Shown here: positions 30,463 to 41,520 of the stretch, piece after piece
Numbering within the stretch: position 1 is the stretch's first letter
Layout of the letters: every line of letters begins with the position of its first letter
Assembly (NCBI RefSeq): GCF_002895925.1
Contig: NZ_NWUO01000007.1
Span: 191,725 to 255,724 of the forward strand
Origin: Mixta theicola
GTDB lineage: Bacteria > Pseudomonadota > Gammaproteobacteria > Enterobacterales > Enterobacteriaceae
Reading direction: 5' to 3'
DNA: 64,000 nucleotides
The notes under the pieces: generated by a model
The model's input: only the letters and a program-made list of their open reading frames with translations
Databases searched by the model: none
Told to the model about the DNA's origin: nothing
Position numbers and translations under genes: made by a program

Positions 30463-31314
30463 ATGGCTGATATTACCGCTGCTCTGGTAAAAGAACTGCG
30501 CGAGCGTACTGGCGCTGGCATGATGGAATGTAAAAAAGCGCTGGTTGAAGCCAATGGCGACATCGAACTGGCGATTGACAACATGCGTAAATCTGGTCAG
30601 GCAAAAGCGGCGAAGAAATCTGGTCGCGTCGCTGCTGAAGGCGTTATCCTGGCTGAAGTCGCTGGCAACACCGGCGTGATCGTTGAACTGAACTGCGAAA
30701 CTGACTTCGTAGCGAAAGACGCAGGCTTCCTGGCTTTCGGTAAAGAAGTTATCGCTGCCGCTACCGCTGATCGCATCGCTGATATCGATGTACTGAAAGC
30801 GAAATTCGAAGATCAGCGTACCGCGCTGGTGGCGAAAATCGGTGAAAACATCAACATCCGTCGCGTTGCTATCCTGGAAGGCGAGATGGTTGGTTCTTAC
30901 CTGCACGGCGCACGTATCGGCGTTCTGGTTTCTGCAACCGGCGCTGATGAAGAGCTGGTTAAACACGTTGCTATGCACGTTGCAGCAAGCAAGCCGGAAT
31001 ATGTTAAGCCGGAAGACGTACCGTCTGACGTGGTTGAGCGTGAGCATCAAATCCAGCTGGACATCGCCATGCAGTCTGGCAAACCGCGCGAAATCGCCGA
31101 GAAAATGGTTCAGGGTCGTATGAACAAGTTCACCGGTGAAGTTTCTCTGACCGGTCAGAGCTTCGTAATGGATCCGAGCAAAACCGTTGGTCAGCTGCTG
31201 AAAGAGAAAGGCGCCGACGTGATTAACTTTATCCGCTTCGAAGTGGGTGAAGGCATTGAGAAAGTCGAAAGCGACTTCGCTGCAGAAGTAGCGGCCATGT
31301 CTAAGCAGTCTTAA
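30463..31314 (+). CDS. tsf: Translation elongation factor Ts
   Basis: 283 residues. The N-terminal UBA-like module [20 protein letters not shown] is followed by the EF-Tu contact TDFVAKD and the coiled-coil and core subdomains. It catalyses GDP release from EF-Tu. Its ribosome-binding sequence is GAGGAAGAGAGA before the ATG at 30463. It is second in the rpsB-tsf operon behind the attenuator and is followed by a strong terminator. Confidence 0.98.
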   Translation: MADITAALVKELRERTGAGMMECKKALVEANGDIELAIDNMRKSGQAKAAKKSGRVAAEGVILAEVAGNTGVIVELNCETDFVAKDAGFLAFGKEVIAAATADRIADIDVLKAKFEDQRTALVAKIGENINIRRVAILEGEMVGSYLHGARIGVLVSATGADEELVKHVAMHVAASKPEYVKPEDVPSDVVEREHQIQLDIAMQSGKPREIAEKMVQGRMNKFTGEVSLTGQSFVMDPSKTVGQLLKEKGADVINFIRFEVGEGIEKVESDFAAEVAAMSKQS

Positions 31315-31323
31315 TGGTCCCAA

Positions 31324-31351
31324 AAGAACCGCCAATCGGCGGTTCTTTTTT
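31324..31351 (+). terminator. Terminator of the rpsB-tsf operon
   Basis: Ten-bp stem AAGAACCGCC/GGCGGTTCTT (31324-31333 with 31338-31347), loop AATC, T run, directly after the tsf stop. Confidence 0.93.
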
Positions 31352-31470
31352 GTCTGGGATCTTCAACATTTTTCAGTCTCATCCCAATAGCTTTCCCAAC
31401 CGGCTAAGCGGATGATAGTTCGGATTTAACTCTTCATTATTTTCATGATAGCTTCCAGGAAAAAACGACC

Positions 31471-32196
31471 ATGGCTACCAATGCAAAACCTGTTTATCAA
31501 CGTATCCTGCTAAAACTAAGTGGCGAAGCGCTGCAGGGCGCCGAAGGTTTCGGCATCGACGCGAGCGTGCTCGATCGCATGGCTCAGGAAATTAAAGAGC
31601 TGGTGGAGCTGGGTATTCAGGTTGGCGTCGTTATTGGTGGGGGTAACCTGTTCCGCGGCGCGGGCCTGGCTCAGGCGGGAATGAATCGCGTTGTCGGCGA
31701 TCATATGGGCATGCTGGCTACCGTAATGAACGGCCTGGCGATGCGTGATGCGCTGCACCGCGCCTATGTGAACGCGCGTCTGATGTCAGCGATTCCGCTT
31801 AACGGCGTGTGCGATAACTACAGCTGGGCGGAAGCCATTAGCCTGCTGCGTAATAATCGCGTTGTTATTTTCTCTGCCGGTACCGGTAATCCTTTCTTTA
31901 CCACTGATTCTGCAGCCTGCCTGCGCGGTATTGAAATCGAAGCCGATGTGGTACTGAAAGCCACCAAAGTCGACGGCGTTTATTCTGCCGATCCGGTAAA
32001 AACGCCGGATGCCACGCTGTACGATCAGCTTTCCTATCAGGAAGTGCTGGAGCGTGAGCTGAAAGTGATGGATTTGGCCGCCTTTACCCTGGCGCGCGAC
32101 CATCAGCTGCCGATTCGCGTCTTCAATATGAATAAGCCGGGCGCCCTGCGTCGTGTGGTGATGGGTGAAAAAGAAGGCACCCTGATTACGCATTAA
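31471..32196 (+). CDS. pyrH: Uridylate kinase
   Basis: 241 residues of the amino-acid-kinase fold. [13 protein letters not shown] is the phosphate loop, [11 protein letters not shown] the glycine-rich loop and [13 protein letters not shown] the UMP/ATP site. It phosphorylates UMP to UDP. In enterobacteria it is activated by GTP, inhibited by UTP and also takes part in carAB repression. It is separated from tsf by a terminator, so it has its own promoter in the 120-bp spacer. Confidence 0.97.
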   Translation: MATNAKPVYQRILLKLSGEALQGAEGFGIDASVLDRMAQEIKELVELGIQVGVVIGGGNLFRGAGLAQAGMNRVVGDHMGMLATVMNGLAMRDALHRAYVNARLMSAIPLNGVCDNYSWAEAISLLRNNRVVIFSAGTGNPFFTTDSAACLRGIEIEADVVLKATKVDGVYSADPVKTPDATLYDQLSYQEVLERELKVMDLAAFTLARDHQLPIRVFNMNKPGALRRVVMGEKEGTLITH

Positions 32197-32336
32197 TATC
32201 CGTCACGGCGTAAAATAAGGTATATTCTGTCTGCGCGGCGTAAATAAGCGACGCGCACCGTGCAGGATTATCGACGAATTTTACCGTTTCCTGACACGTA
32301 GCCGTGGCAGGTCAAACAGAATCCAAGGGTTACAAC

Positions 32337-32894
32337 GTGATTAACGACATCAAAAAAGATGCCGACACGCGCATGGAAAAATGCGTTGAGGCGTTCAAAA
32401 ATAACATCGGCAAAGTACGCACTGGCCGCGCATCTCCAGCGCTTCTCGACGGTATCGTAGTTGAGTATTACGGTACGCCGACTCCGCTGCGCCAGCTGGC
32501 CAACGTTACCGTCGAAGACTCACGCACGCTGAAGATCAACGTGTTTGACCGCTCCCTGAGCCAGGCCGTTGAGAAAGCGATTATGTCGTCCGATCTCGGC
32601 CTCAATCCGAGCTCAGCCGGCACTGATATTCGCGTGCCGCTGCCAGCGTTAACGGAAGAGCGTCGTAAAGATCTGATCAAGGTCGTGCGCGGCGAAGCCG
32701 AACAGGGCCGGGTTTCCGTGCGTAATGTGCGTCGTGATGCCAACGACAAAATTAAAGCGCTGCTGAAAGATAAAGCGATCGGCGAAGATGAAGAGCGTCG
32801 TGCGCAGGATGAAATCCAGAAAATGACCGACGCGTATATCAAGAAAGTTGATGCCGCGCTGGCTGAAAAAGAAACGGAGCTGATGGATTTCTAA
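32337..32894 (+). CDS. frr: Ribosome recycling factor
   Basis: 185 residues, the same as E. coli RRF, starting at a GTG at 32337 with AAGGG seven bases before it. The translation (M)[20 protein letters not shown] aligns with E. coli MISDIRKDAEVRM; a frame opening at a GTG at 32304 is rejected. It is an all-helical tRNA mimic with the signature [20 protein letters not shown]. With EF-G it splits post-termination ribosomes. A large hairpin terminator follows. Confidence 0.96.
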   Translation: MINDIKKDADTRMEKCVEAFKNNIGKVRTGRASPALLDGIVVEYYGTPTPLRQLANVTVEDSRTLKINVFDRSLSQAVEKAIMSSDLGLNPSSAGTDIRVPLPALTEERRKDLIKVVRGEAEQGRVSVRNVRRDANDKIKALLKDKAIGEDEERRAQDEIQKMTDAYIKKVDAALAEKETELMDF

Positions 32895-32911
32895 TTCCAT
32901 CCCGCTCCGGT

Positions 32912-32962
32912 AAAACGCCGTCCACAGCGTACAGCTTACGCTGTTTGACGGCGTTTTGTTTT
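32912..32962 (+). terminator. Terminator of frr
   Basis: Outer stem AAAACGCCGTC/GACGGCGTTTT (32912-32922 with 32947-32957) with an inner hairpin ACAGCGTA...TACGCTGT, then GTTTTG. Confidence 0.88.
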
Positions 32963-33035
32963 GTCCCACCCTTATTGGCGCACTGGCGCATTTCTCTGTA
33001 GCGCCGTGTCCGAATTTTCTACACAGAGCGGCCTC

Positions 33036-34238
33036 ATGAAGCAATTAACCATTCTCGGCTCTACCGGATCGATTGGCACCAATACGCTGGCAGTGGTGCA
33101 GGCAAACCCCCATCTGTATGCGGTTAAAGCGCTGGTCGCCGGATATAACGTCGATCTGATGACCGAGCAGTGCCTGCGTTTCCGTCCGGCCTTTGCCGCG
33201 ATGGCGGATGACGCCTGCGCGCATCAGCTGCGTCAGCGCCTTAGCGAGTTGGGCGTTAATACGGAGGTGATGGCTGGCGAAGAGGCCGCGTGTCAGCTGG
33301 CGGCGTTGGACGATGTCGATCAGGTTATGGCGGCGATTGTCGGCGCGGCGGGGCTGCTGCCCACGCTGGCCGCGATTCGCGCCGGAAAAACCGTGCTGCT
33401 GGCGAATAAAGAGTCGCTTGTCACGTGCGGCCGTTTATTTATGGAGGCGGTGAGCGCCAGCGGCGCGCGATTGCTGCCGGTTGATAGCGAGCATAATGCC
33501 ATTTTTCAGAGTTTACCGGCTTCCATCCAGCAACAGTTAGGATACGCTAACCTACAGGAAAACGGCATAGAGTCGATTATCCTTACGGGATCGGGTGGAC
33601 CGTTTCGTGACACGCCGCTGTCGGCACTGGCAACCGTTACGCCGGAGCAGGCCTGCGCGCATCCGAACTGGTCGATGGGACGAAAAATCTCCGTCGACTC
33701 CGCCACCATGATGAATAAAGGCCTGGAATACATTGAAGCCCGCTGGCTGTTTAATGCAACCGATGCGCAGATGGAAGTCATTCTGCACCCGCAGTCGGTC
33801 ATTCATTCTATGGTGCGTTATCGCGATGGCAGCGTACTGGCGCAGTTGGGATCGCCAGATATGCGTACGCCGATCGCCCATACGATGGCCTGGCCGCAGC
33901 GTGTAGAAGCAGGCGTAACGCCGCTCGATTTTACCCGCATGAAGGCGTTAACCTTCGCCGAACCTGATTTTAATCGCTATCCCTGTCTGAAGCTGGCTAT
34001 GGATGCGTGTGAACAGGGGCAGGCGGCGACCACCGCGCTCAATGCGGCAAATGAAATTGCGGTCGCCGCGTTTCTTCATGGTCAGATTCGCTTTACCGAT
34101 ATTGCCGCGCTTAATGCAGCGGTATTGGCATCGCTTCATCACGGCGAACCACAGAGCGTGGAGGCAGTGTTGGCCATTGATAGCGAGTCGCGTCGTGCCG
34201 CTCAGGCGCTGCTGCCGCGTTTCGCTAAGGCCGGGTAA
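33036..34238 (+). CDS. dxr: 1-deoxy-D-xylulose 5-phosphate reductoisomerase
   Basis: 400 residues from the ATG at 33036 ([18 protein letters not shown]). The NADPH-binding GSTGSIG is followed by [12 protein letters not shown], the metal-binding [14 protein letters not shown] and the flexible active-site loop near [21 protein letters not shown]. It is the committed step of the non-mevalonate isoprenoid pathway and feeds UppS, encoded next, with isoprenyl units. The upstream extension of the frame crosses the frr terminator region and is discarded. Confidence 0.97.
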   Translation: MKQLTILGSTGSIGTNTLAVVQANPHLYAVKALVAGYNVDLMTEQCLRFRPAFAAMADDACAHQLRQRLSELGVNTEVMAGEEAACQLAALDDVDQVMAAIVGAAGLLPTLAAIRAGKTVLLANKESLVTCGRLFMEAVSASGARLLPVDSEHNAIFQSLPASIQQQLGYANLQENGIESIILTGSGGPFRDTPLSALATVTPEQACAHPNWSMGRKISVDSATMMNKGLEYIEARWLFNATDAQMEVILHPQSVIHSMVRYRDGSVLAQLGSPDMRTPIAHTMAWPQRVEAGVTPLDFTRMKALTFAEPDFNRYPCLKLAMDACEQGQAATTALNAANEIAVAAFLHGQIRFTDIAALNAAVLASLHHGEPQSVEAVLAIDSESRRAAQALLPRFAKAG

Positions 34239-34337
34239 TTCGCCAATTTGCGTGGTCGCTATTTGTGAGCCTGGGTTGAAACTGGTATAGTCCCCGGCTC
34301 CCGTTTCGCATTTACACACAGCCAAAGCGGTGAACAG

Positions 34338-34363
34338 AGCCGTGGTTGTCACGGCTTTTTTTT
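34338..34363 (+). terminator. Terminator between dxr and uppS
   Basis: AGCCGTG (34338-34344), loop GTTGT, CACGGCT (34350-34356), then T7. It stands 65 bp before the uppS start, so uppS is either re-initiated from a promoter in that short gap or transcribed by read-through. Confidence 0.85.
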
Positions 34364-34428
34364 GCAGCCGCACGGGAAATGTATTCAGAAGCCGCTGTAT
34401 TTCTGATGAAAGGAAATGAACACGCGTT

Positions 34429-35181
34429 ATGTCGTCCGAAACTCAAATAACAACCGATGACCAGCAGCGGACAGGCCCGCGTCATGTGGCCATCATCATG
34501 GATGGCAACGGCCGCTGGGCGAAAAATCAGGGTAAACTCCGTGTTTCCGGTCACAAAGCGGGAGTAAAGTCGGTGCGTCGCGCCGTAAGCTTTGCCGTGA
34601 GTAATAAACTGGAAGCACTCACGCTTTATGCCTTCAGTAGCGAAAACTGGTCCCGTCCGGCGCAGGAAGTCGTTGCGCTGATGGAGCTGTTTGTCTGGGC
34701 GCTTGATAGCGAAGTAAAAAGCCTGCACAAGCACAATGTTCGGTTAAGAATTATTGGCGATATTAGCCGTTTTAATTCACGCTTACAGGAGCGCATTCGT
34801 CGCGCTGAGGAACTTACTCAACAAAATGATGGATTAACTCTCAACATTGCCGCGAATTATGGCGGCCGTTGGGATATTATTTACGGCGTAAAAAAGATAG
34901 CCGAGCAGGTGCAGGAAGGATTGCTCCGTCCTGACCAAATCGAAGAAACTACGCTGTCCGGATTTCTCTGTATGCATGATTTGGCACCGGTGGATCTGGT
35001 AATAAGGACCGGGGGGGAACACCGCATCAGTAACTTCCTGCTGTGGCAAATTGCCTACGCGGAATTTTACTTTACCGATGTTCTCTGGCCTGATTTTGAC
35101 GAACAAGTTTTTGAAGGTGCAATGAATGCTTTTTCACATCGTGAGCGTCGATTTGGCGGCGCAGCACCTGGCGGCGCCTGA
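34429..35181 (+). CDS. uppS: Undecaprenyl diphosphate synthase (cis-prenyltransferase)
   Basis: 250 residues. MDGNGRWAK carries the catalytic Asp, YAFSSENWSRP the allylic-substrate loop, and DLVIRTGGEHRISNFLLWQIAYAE the isopentenyl-diphosphate site; the family usually has RTSGE, so RTGGE is a small departure. It makes the C55 lipid carrier for peptidoglycan and O-antigen. It is followed by cdsA after 18 bp, starting the cdsA-rseP-bamA series. Confidence 0.96.
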   Translation: MSSETQITTDDQQRTGPRHVAIIMDGNGRWAKNQGKLRVSGHKAGVKSVRRAVSFAVSNKLEALTLYAFSSENWSRPAQEVVALMELFVWALDSEVKSLHKHNVRLRIIGDISRFNSRLQERIRRAEELTQQNDGLTLNIAANYGGRWDIIYGVKKIAEQVQEGLLRPDQIEETTLSGFLCMHDLAPVDLVIRTGGEHRISNFLLWQIAYAEFYFTDVLWPDFDEQVFEGAMNAFSHRERRFGGAAPGGA

Positions 35182-35199
35182 GCGCCCTGGGGGTAACCT

Positions 35200-36057
35200 T
35201 TGCTGAAGTCGCGTCTGATTACAGCGTTCATCCTGATCCCTTTGGTGATCGCTGCGCTTTTCTGGTTACCGCCATCAGGATTTGCCATTACCACACTGGC
35301 GGTATGTATGCTGGCCGCATGGGAGTGGGGCCAGCTTGCTGGCTTCACCTCCCGTCTCCAACGCATCTGGCTGGCCGTGCTTTGCGGCCTCCTGCTTGCC
35401 GTGATGTTATTTACGCTTCCCCCTTATCAACATGCCGTTCAGCTGCCACAAATAGGCGGTTCGCTTTGGGTTGCGCTGGCGTGGTGGATTGGCGCTCTGC
35501 TGCTGGTGCTGCGCTATCCGGCCTCGGCGGGGTTCTGGCGCCATTCGCGCGCGCTGCGTCTGATATTCGGCGTTTTAACCATCGTGCCGTTCTTCTGTGG
35601 AATGGTTGCGCTGCGTCAGTATCATTATGATGTGGATCATTTCGCCGGCGCCTGGTGGCTGCTGTATGTGATGATTCTGGTCTGGGGCGCTGACTCCGGG
35701 GCCTATATGTTTGGACGTCTGTTCGGCAAACATAAACTGGCGCCAAAGGTCTCGCCGGGCAAAACCTGGGAAGGTTTTTTCGGCGGTCTGCTGACCTCGG
35801 CGCTGATTGCATGGCTGTTTGGACTGTGGGCGCCGCTGAGCGTGGCGCCGGGCGTATTGTTAACCTGTTCCGTTATTGCGGCGCTGGCTTCCGTGCTGGG
35901 CGATCTCACCGAAAGCATGTTTAAACGCGAGGCGGGCATTAAAGATAGCGGACATCTTATTCCCGGACACGGCGGCATTCTCGATCGCATTGACAGCCTG
36001 ACGGCGGCGGTGCCGGTTTTCGCCTGTTTGCTGCTGTTAGTATTCAGGGCGCTGTAA
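35200..36057 (+). CDS. cdsA: Phosphatidate cytidylyltransferase
   Basis: 285 residues, an inner-membrane protein with about eight hydrophobic segments. The C-terminal signature SMFKREAGIKDSGHLIPGHG, continuing into GILDRIDS, is that of CDP-diacylglycerol synthases and holds the metal-binding Asp residues. The start is TTG at 35200, preceded by GGGGGTAACC; the translation (M)LKSRLITAFILIP matches E. coli, which is also reported with TTG. It makes CDP-diacylglycerol, the branch point of phospholipid synthesis. Confidence 0.95.
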   Translation: MLKSRLITAFILIPLVIAALFWLPPSGFAITTLAVCMLAAWEWGQLAGFTSRLQRIWLAVLCGLLLAVMLFTLPPYQHAVQLPQIGGSLWVALAWWIGALLLVLRYPASAGFWRHSRALRLIFGVLTIVPFFCGMVALRQYHYDVDHFAGAWWLLYVMILVWGADSGAYMFGRLFGKHKLAPKVSPGKTWEGFFGGLLTSALIAWLFGLWAPLSVAPGVLLTCSVIAALASVLGDLTESMFKREAGIKDSGHLIPGHGGILDRIDSLTAAVPVFACLLLLVFRAL

Positions 36058-36069
36058 GGACAAGACGTT

Positions 36070-37410
36070 ATGCTGAGCTTTATCTGGAGTCTTGCTGCCT
36101 TTATCGTTGCGCTGGGTATACTGATTACCGTTCATGAGTTTGGTCACTTCTGGGTAGCGCGTCGCTGCGGCATCAAAGTAGAACGCTTTTCCGTGGGCTT
36201 TGGTAAAGCGCTCTGGCGCCGTCGCGACCGCCTCGGCACCGAATATGTTATTGCCTTAATCCCGCTTGGCGGCTACGTCAAAATGCTGGATGAGCGCGTT
36301 GAAAGCGTCCCGCCTGAGCTGCGTCATCAATCCTTCAATAATAAAACGGTACTGCAGCGCGCAGCGGTGATTGCCGCCGGTCCCGTCGCTAACTTCCTGT
36401 TTGCTATCTTTGCCTACTGGCTGGTCTTTATTCACGGCGTACCTGGCGTGCGTCCGGTTACCGGTGGGATCGTGAGCGGCTCGGTGGCGGCCCAGGCGCA
36501 AATTTCGCCCGGTATGGAACTTAAAGCGGTTGATGGTATCGAAACGCCTGACTGGGATGCTGTGCGTATGGCGCTAGTAGGTAAAATCGGTGATGCCGAG
36601 GTTACCTTAAGCCTGGCGCCGTTTGGCTCATCACAGCGAGTGGAAAAACGGGTCGATCTGCGCAACTGGCACTTCGAGCCTGATAAGCAGGACCCGGTGG
36701 TGGCGTTAGGCATTGAGCCGCGCGGCCCTGAGATTGAAACGGTTCTGGCGGAAGTCCAGGCGCAGTCGCCTGCCAGTGCGGCAGGTTTGCAAGCGGGTGA
36801 CAGGATCGTTAAAGTCGATGGTCGCCCGCTGGCGGACTGGCGACAGTTCGTGAACCTGGTGCGGGAAAGTCCCGATAAGGCGATTGCGCTGGATGTGGAA
36901 CGCCAGGGCAACGTTGTCAGCCTTACGCTGACGCCAACCGCAAAGGGTACGGAAGGGTTCGCCGGTGTCGTGCCGCGCGTGCTGCCGTTGCCTGAGGAGT
37001 ATAAAACGGTGCGCCAGTATGGTCCGTTTGCTGCTATTGGCGAGGCCGGGGAGAAAACCTGGCAGTTAATGAAGCTGACGGTCGGCATGCTTGGTAAACT
37101 GATCGCCGGAGATGTTAAGCTGAACAACCTGAGCGGGCCGATTTCTATCGCGCAAGGCGCCGGGATGTCAGCGGAGTATGGGATGATTTATTACCTGATG
37201 TTTCTCGCGCTTATCAGCGTGAACCTCGGTATTATTAATCTCTTCCCGTTACCGGTATTAGATGGTGGGCATCTGCTTTTCCTGGCGATTGAAAAAATCA
37301 AAGGGAAACCGGTGTCTGAGCGAGTTCAGGACTTCAGTTATCGCATTGGCTCAATTTTGCTGGTGCTATTAATGGGGCTTGCACTATTCAATGATTTCTC
37401 TCGCCTGTGA
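36070..37410 (+). CDS. rseP: Site-2 protease RseP
   Basis: 446-residue inner-membrane zinc protease. HEFGH at about residue 22 is the HExxH zinc site in the first membrane helix. Two PDZ domains face the periplasm (near 115-200 and 205-290). The third zinc ligand is Asp in [14 protein letters not shown]. It cleaves RseA after DegS, releasing sigma-E, and also clears signal peptides. Its position 12 bp after cdsA and before bamA is the conserved envelope stress cluster. Confidence 0.97.
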   Translation: MLSFIWSLAAFIVALGILITVHEFGHFWVARRCGIKVERFSVGFGKALWRRRDRLGTEYVIALIPLGGYVKMLDERVESVPPELRHQSFNNKTVLQRAAVIAAGPVANFLFAIFAYWLVFIHGVPGVRPVTGGIVSGSVAAQAQISPGMELKAVDGIETPDWDAVRMALVGKIGDAEVTLSLAPFGSSQRVEKRVDLRNWHFEPDKQDPVVALGIEPRGPEIETVLAEVQAQSPASAAGLQAGDRIVKVDGRPLADWRQFVNLVRESPDKAIALDVERQGNVVSLTLTPTAKGTEGFAGVVPRVLPLPEEYKTVRQYGPFAAIGEAGEKTWQLMKLTVGMLGKLIAGDVKLNNLSGPISIAQGAGMSAEYGMIYYLMFLALISVNLGIINLFPLPVLDGGHLLFLAIEKIKGKPVSERVQDFSYRIGSILLVLLMGLALFNDFSRL

Positions 37411-37462
37411 TGACCGGAACGTTGTCCAGGCTGGGACGTGTTAGGAAGAACGCATAACAACG

Positions 37463-39868
37463 ATGGCGATGAAAAAGTTGCTCATAGCGTCGCTGCTGTT
37501 TAGCAGCGCCACCGTTTACGGTGCAGACGGGTTCGTAGTGAAGGACATTCATTTCGAAGGACTGCAGCGAGTCGCTGTCGGTGCGGCTCTGCTCAGCATG
37601 CCGGTGCGTGTTGGTGATACGGTAGACGATGAAGATGTCAGTAATACCATTCGCGCCCTGTTTGCTACCGGGAATTTCGAAGATGTTCAGGTTCTGCGCG
37701 ACGGCAACACGCTGATCGTTCAGGTGAAAGAGCGTCCCACCATTGCCAGCATCACTTTCTCCGGTAACAAAGCGGTGAAAGATGACATGCTCAAACAAAA
37801 TCTGGAAGCTTCCGGCGTGCGCGTCGGCGAAGCGCTGGATCGCACCACCATTTCCAGCATCGAGAAAGGGCTGGAAGATTTCTACTACAGCGTGGGTAAA
37901 TATAGCGCCAGCGTAAAAGCAGTCGTGACTCCGCTGCCGCGCAACCGCGTCGATCTGAAGCTGGTATTCACCGAAGGCGTTTCGGCGAAAATCCAGCAGA
38001 TTAACGTGGTAGGCAACAAGACCTTTAGCTCTGATGAGCTGATCTCGCGCTTCCAGCTGCGTGATGAGGTGCCGTGGTGGAACCTGGTCGGCGATCGTAA
38101 ATATCAGAAGCAGAAACTGGCAGGCGATTTAGAAACCTTGCGCAGCTTCTATCTCGATCGCGGCTACGCACGCTTTAATATCGATTCCACGCAGGTCAGC
38201 CTGACGCCGGATAAAAAAGGTATTTATATCACCATCAATATTAACGAAGGCGAGCAGTATAAGCTTTCCGGCGTGGTGGTGAACGGCAGCATGGCGGGAC
38301 ACTCCGCCGAGATCGAAAGCCTGGCAAAGGTTGAACCCGGCGAGCTGTATAACGGCACCAAAGTCACCAAAATGGAAGATAATATCAAGCAGCTGTTAGG
38401 CCGCTATGGTTATGCCTATCCGCGCGTGGTGACGCAGCCGGAAATTAACGACGCCGATAAAACGGTAAAACTGCATGTGAATGTCGATGCCGGTAACCGT
38501 TACTACGTGCGTAAGGTGCGCTTCGAAGGCAACGATACCTCCAAAGATGCCGTGCTGCGTCGTGAGATGCGTCAGATGGAAGGCGCATGGCTGGGCAGCA
38601 ACCTGGTCGAGCAGGGCAAAGAGCGCCTAAACCGTACCGGCTATTTCGAAACGGTTGATGTCGATACGCAGCGCGTGCCCGGCACGCCGGATCAGGTCGA
38701 TGTCGTCTATAAGGTGAAAGAGCGTAACACCGGTACCTTTAACTTTGGTATTGGCTACGGCACCGAGAGCGGCGTCAGCTTCCAGGTCGGCGTCACCCAG
38801 GATAACTGGCTGGGTACCGGTAACACCGTCGGCATTAGCGGCACCAAAAACGACTATCAGACCTACGCGGAATTCTCCTTAACCGATCCGTACTTTACGG
38901 TGGACGGGGTAAGTCTCGGCGGGCGCATCTTCTATAACGACTTTAAAGCGGACGATGCCGACCTTTCTGACTATACCAACAAGAGTTATGGTCTGGATGG
39001 CACGCTGGGCTTCCCGGTTAACGAAAACAACACGCTGCGCGTGGGCCTGGGCTATGTGCATAACGATCTGTCGAATATGCAGCCGCAGGTGGCGATGTGG
39101 CGTTATCTGGAGTCGGTTGGCCAGCATCCGGATATTTCCGGTCGCAGCGAATATGCCGCCGATGACTTCACCTTCAACTATGGCTGGACGTACAACAACC
39201 TCGACCGTGGTTTCTTCCCCACCGCCGGTAACCGTACCAACCTGAACGGTAAAGTGACGGTTCCAGGATCGGATAACAACTTCTATAAAGTCACGCTGGA
39301 TACGCAGCAGTATATGCCGATCAATAACGATCATACCTGGGTGCTGCTGGGACGTGGCCGCGTCGGTTATGGCGATGGGCTGGGCGGCAAAGAGCTGCCG
39401 TTCTATGAGAACTTCTATGCGGGCGGCTCCAGCACGGTACGCGGCTTCCGCTCCAATAACATTGGTCCGAAAGCGGCCTACCTGAACGATAACTCGTCTA
39501 CCTGTTCCGGTGACCAAAACCTGTGTAAATCGGATGATGCGGTCGGCGGTAACGCGATGGCGGTGGCCAGCATGGAGCTGATCACGCCAACGCCGTTTAT
39601 TAGCGAGAAGTATGCTAACTCGGTGCGCACTTCGCTGTTCGTCGATGCCGGTACCGTTTGGGATACCCATTGGGAAAACTCCGAGGATAGCCGCGCTGCG
39701 GGCATTCCGGATTACAGCGATCCGGGCAATATTCGTATGTCCGCCGGTCTGGCGCTGCAGTGGATGTCGCCGCTGGGCCCGCTGGTGTTCTCTTACGCTC
39801 AGCCGTTCAAGAAATATGATGGAGATAAAGCGGAGCAGTTCCAGTTTAACATTGGTAAAACCTGGTAA
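37463..39868 (+). CDS. bamA: Outer membrane protein assembly factor BamA
   Basis: 801 residues. The signal peptide [20 protein letters not shown] is cleaved before ADGF. Five POTRA domains occupy about 21-420 and bind the BamB-E lipoproteins; a 16-stranded barrel follows, with the family motif VRGF in [16 protein letters not shown] on loop 6 and a C-terminal NIGKTW. It inserts outer-membrane proteins such as FhuA. Extracellular loop segments, for example [20 protein letters not shown] with a Cys pair, are the parts expected to vary between species. It is followed by skp. Confidence 0.98.
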   Translation: MAMKKLLIASLLFSSATVYGADGFVVKDIHFEGLQRVAVGAALLSMPVRVGDTVDDEDVSNTIRALFATGNFEDVQVLRDGNTLIVQVKERPTIASITFSGNKAVKDDMLKQNLEASGVRVGEALDRTTISSIEKGLEDFYYSVGKYSASVKAVVTPLPRNRVDLKLVFTEGVSAKIQQINVVGNKTFSSDELISRFQLRDEVPWWNLVGDRKYQKQKLAGDLETLRSFYLDRGYARFNIDSTQVSLTPDKKGIYITININEGEQYKLSGVVVNGSMAGHSAEIESLAKVEPGELYNGTKVTKMEDNIKQLLGRYGYAYPRVVTQPEINDADKTVKLHVNVDAGNRYYVRKVRFEGNDTSKDAVLRREMRQMEGAWLGSNLVEQGKERLNRTGYFETVDVDTQRVPGTPDQVDVVYKVKERNTGTFNFGIGYGTESGVSFQVGVTQDNWLGTGNTVGISGTKNDYQTYAEFSLTDPYFTVDGVSLGGRIFYNDFKADDADLSDYTNKSYGLDGTLGFPVNENNTLRVGLGYVHNDLSNMQPQVAMWRYLESVGQHPDISGRSEYAADDFTFNYGWTYNNLDRGFFPTAGNRTNLNGKVTVPGSDNNFYKVTLDTQQYMPINNDHTWVLLGRGRVGYGDGLGGKELPFYENFYAGGSSTVRGFRSNNIGPKAAYLNDNSSTCSGDQNLCKSDDAVGGNAMAVASMELITPTPFISEKYANSVRTSLFVDAGTVWDTHWENSEDSRAAGIPDYSDPGNIRMSAGLALQWMSPLGPLVFSYAQPFKKYDGDKAEQFQFNIGKTW

Positions 39869-39993
39869 TGCACGCCTCAGGGAAGCATAGCGGTTAAGTA
39901 TCGCACTGTTCACTGGCCTGAGGGTTGCCCACAGGCCAGGGTATCAGGCAAAACTGTGTCTTTGACACAAACGTTGATGGTAAGGAGTTAATA

Positions 39994-40491
39994 GTGAAAA
40001 AGTTGTTGTGTGCCGCAGGTCTGGGTCTCGCTTTAGCGGTTTCCGCAGGCGCTCAGGCTGCTGATAAAATTGCCGTGGTAAACGTGTCCAGCATTTTCCA
40101 ACAGTTACCGCAACGTGCCACTGTTGCGAAGCAGCTGGAAAATGAATTTAAAGGCCGTGCTACCGATCTGCAGAGCCAGGAACGCGACCTGCAGGCAAAA
40201 ATGCAGCGCCTGCAGCGTGATGGCTCCACCATGAAGGCCAGCGAGCGCAGCCGCATGGAAAAAGACATTATGTCTCAGCGCGAAGCGTTCTCTACCAAAG
40301 CGCAGGCTTTTGAGCAGGACAATCGTCGTCGTCAGATGGAAGAGCGTAATAAACTGCTGAGCCGTATTCAGGACGCGGTGAAAAAAGTTGCTGATGATGA
40401 TGGCTACGATGTGGTTATCGATGCTAACGCGGTCGCTTACGCTGCGAATGCCAAAGACATCACTGCCGATGTTCTGAAACAGGTTAAATAA
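39994..40491 (+). CDS. skp: Periplasmic chaperone Skp (OmpH)
   Basis: 165 residues from a GTG start at 39994, with AAGGAG seven bases before it. The signal peptide (M)[21 protein letters not shown] is cleaved before ADKIAVV. The middle forms the long charged tentacle helices ([20 protein letters not shown]), and the ends form the trimerising beta body. It holds unfolded outer-membrane proteins on the way to BamA, encoded just upstream. The frame continues 23 codons upstream to an ATG at 39925, but that segment has no signal-peptide character. Confidence 0.96.
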   Translation: MKKLLCAAGLGLALAVSAGAQAADKIAVVNVSSIFQQLPQRATVAKQLENEFKGRATDLQSQERDLQAKMQRLQRDGSTMKASERSRMEKDIMSQREAFSTKAQAFEQDNRRRQMEERNKLLSRIQDAVKKVADDDGYDVVIDANAVAYAANAKDITADVLKQVK

Positions 40492-40494
40492 TCA

Positions 40495-41520
40495 ATGTCC
40501 TCAATTCGACTGGCTGATTTAGCCCAGCAGTTGGATGCAGAATTGCACGGAGATGGCGATATCGCCATCTCCGGCATTGCTTCTATGCACTCCGCCCAAG
40601 ATGGTCAAATCACTTTTCTCGCCAACAGCCGCTACCGCGAACAGCTTGCCGTATGCCACGCTTCCGCCGTGGTGCTGACACAAGCCGATCTTCCCTGGTG
40701 TCACAGCGCCGCGCTGGTGGTTAAAAACCCTTACCTGACCTACGCGCGTATGGCGCAGCTGCTTGATACCACGCCGCAGCCGGCGCAGAATATCGCCCCA
40801 GGTGCGGTGATCGACGCCAGCGCTACGCTGGGCAGTCAGGTTTCCATTGGTGCAAATGCGGTAATCGAGTCAGGCGTTGTGCTTGGCGATAACGTTATTA
40901 TCGGCGCAGGCTGCTTTGTTGGTAAAAATACCCATATTGGCGCCGGTACACGTCTGTGGGCCAACGTAACGATTTATCATGAAATCCGTATTGGCCAGCA
41001 GTGCCTGATTCAATCCGGCACGGTGATTGGCGCTGACGGCTTCGGCTATGCCAACGATCGCGGCAACTGGGTGAAAATACCGCAGCTTGGCTCGGTTATT
41101 ATTGGCGATCGCGTCGAAATTGGCGCCTGTACCACCATCGATCGCGGCGCACTGGATAACACTCAAATTGGTAATGGTGTTATTATTGATAATCAGTGTC
41201 AGATTGCACATAACGTAGTGATTGGCGACAATACGGCCGTTGCTGGCGGTGTAATCATGGCGGGTAGCCTGAAAATCGGTCGTTACTGTATGATTGGTGG
41301 AGCTAGCGTCATTAACGGACACATGGAAATTTGTGACAAAGTGACGGTAACCGGCATGGGAATGGTGATGCGCCCCATCACCGAACCTGGGGTATACTCT
41401 TCAGGCATTCCGTTGCAACCTAATAAAACCTGGCGTAAAACCGCAGCGCTGGTGATGAATATCGATGAAATGAGCAAACGCTTAAAAGCCATTGAGCGTA
41501 AAGTCGGCAAAGATGACTAA
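40495..41520 (+). CDS. lpxD: UDP-3-O-(3-hydroxymyristoyl)glucosamine N-acyltransferase
   Basis: 341 residues. An N-terminal uridine-binding domain is followed by a left-handed beta helix of hexapeptide repeats ([20 protein letters not shown] and similar) and a C-terminal helix that clamps acyl carrier protein. The catalytic His is in [13 protein letters not shown]. It adds the N-linked hydroxyacyl chain in the third committed step of lipid A synthesis. Oddity: its last nine codons (IERKVGKDD) and the stop form the first copy of a 41-bp tandem repeat that continues into the spacer. It starts three bases after skp. Confidence 0.96.
   Translation: MSSIRLADLAQQLDAELHGDGDIAISGIASMHSAQDGQITFLANSRYREQLAVCHASAVVLTQADLPWCHSAALVVKNPYLTYARMAQLLDTTPQPAQNIAPGAVIDASATLGSQVSIGANAVIESGVVLGDNVIIGAGCFVGKNTHIGAGTRLWANVTIYHEIRIGQQCLIQSGTVIGADGFGYANDRGNWVKIPQLGSVIIGDRVEIGACTTIDRGALDNTQIGNGVIIDNQCQIAHNVVIGDNTAVAGGVIMAGSLKIGRYCMIGGASVINGHMEICDKVTVTGMGMVMRPITEPGVYSSGIPLQPNKTWRKTAALVMNIDEMSKRLKAIERKVGKDD

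Noticed and set aside
38879..39913. 344-codon open frame antisense to bamA
   Set aside because: It opposes the bamA barrel, with no protein-like features; a shadow.
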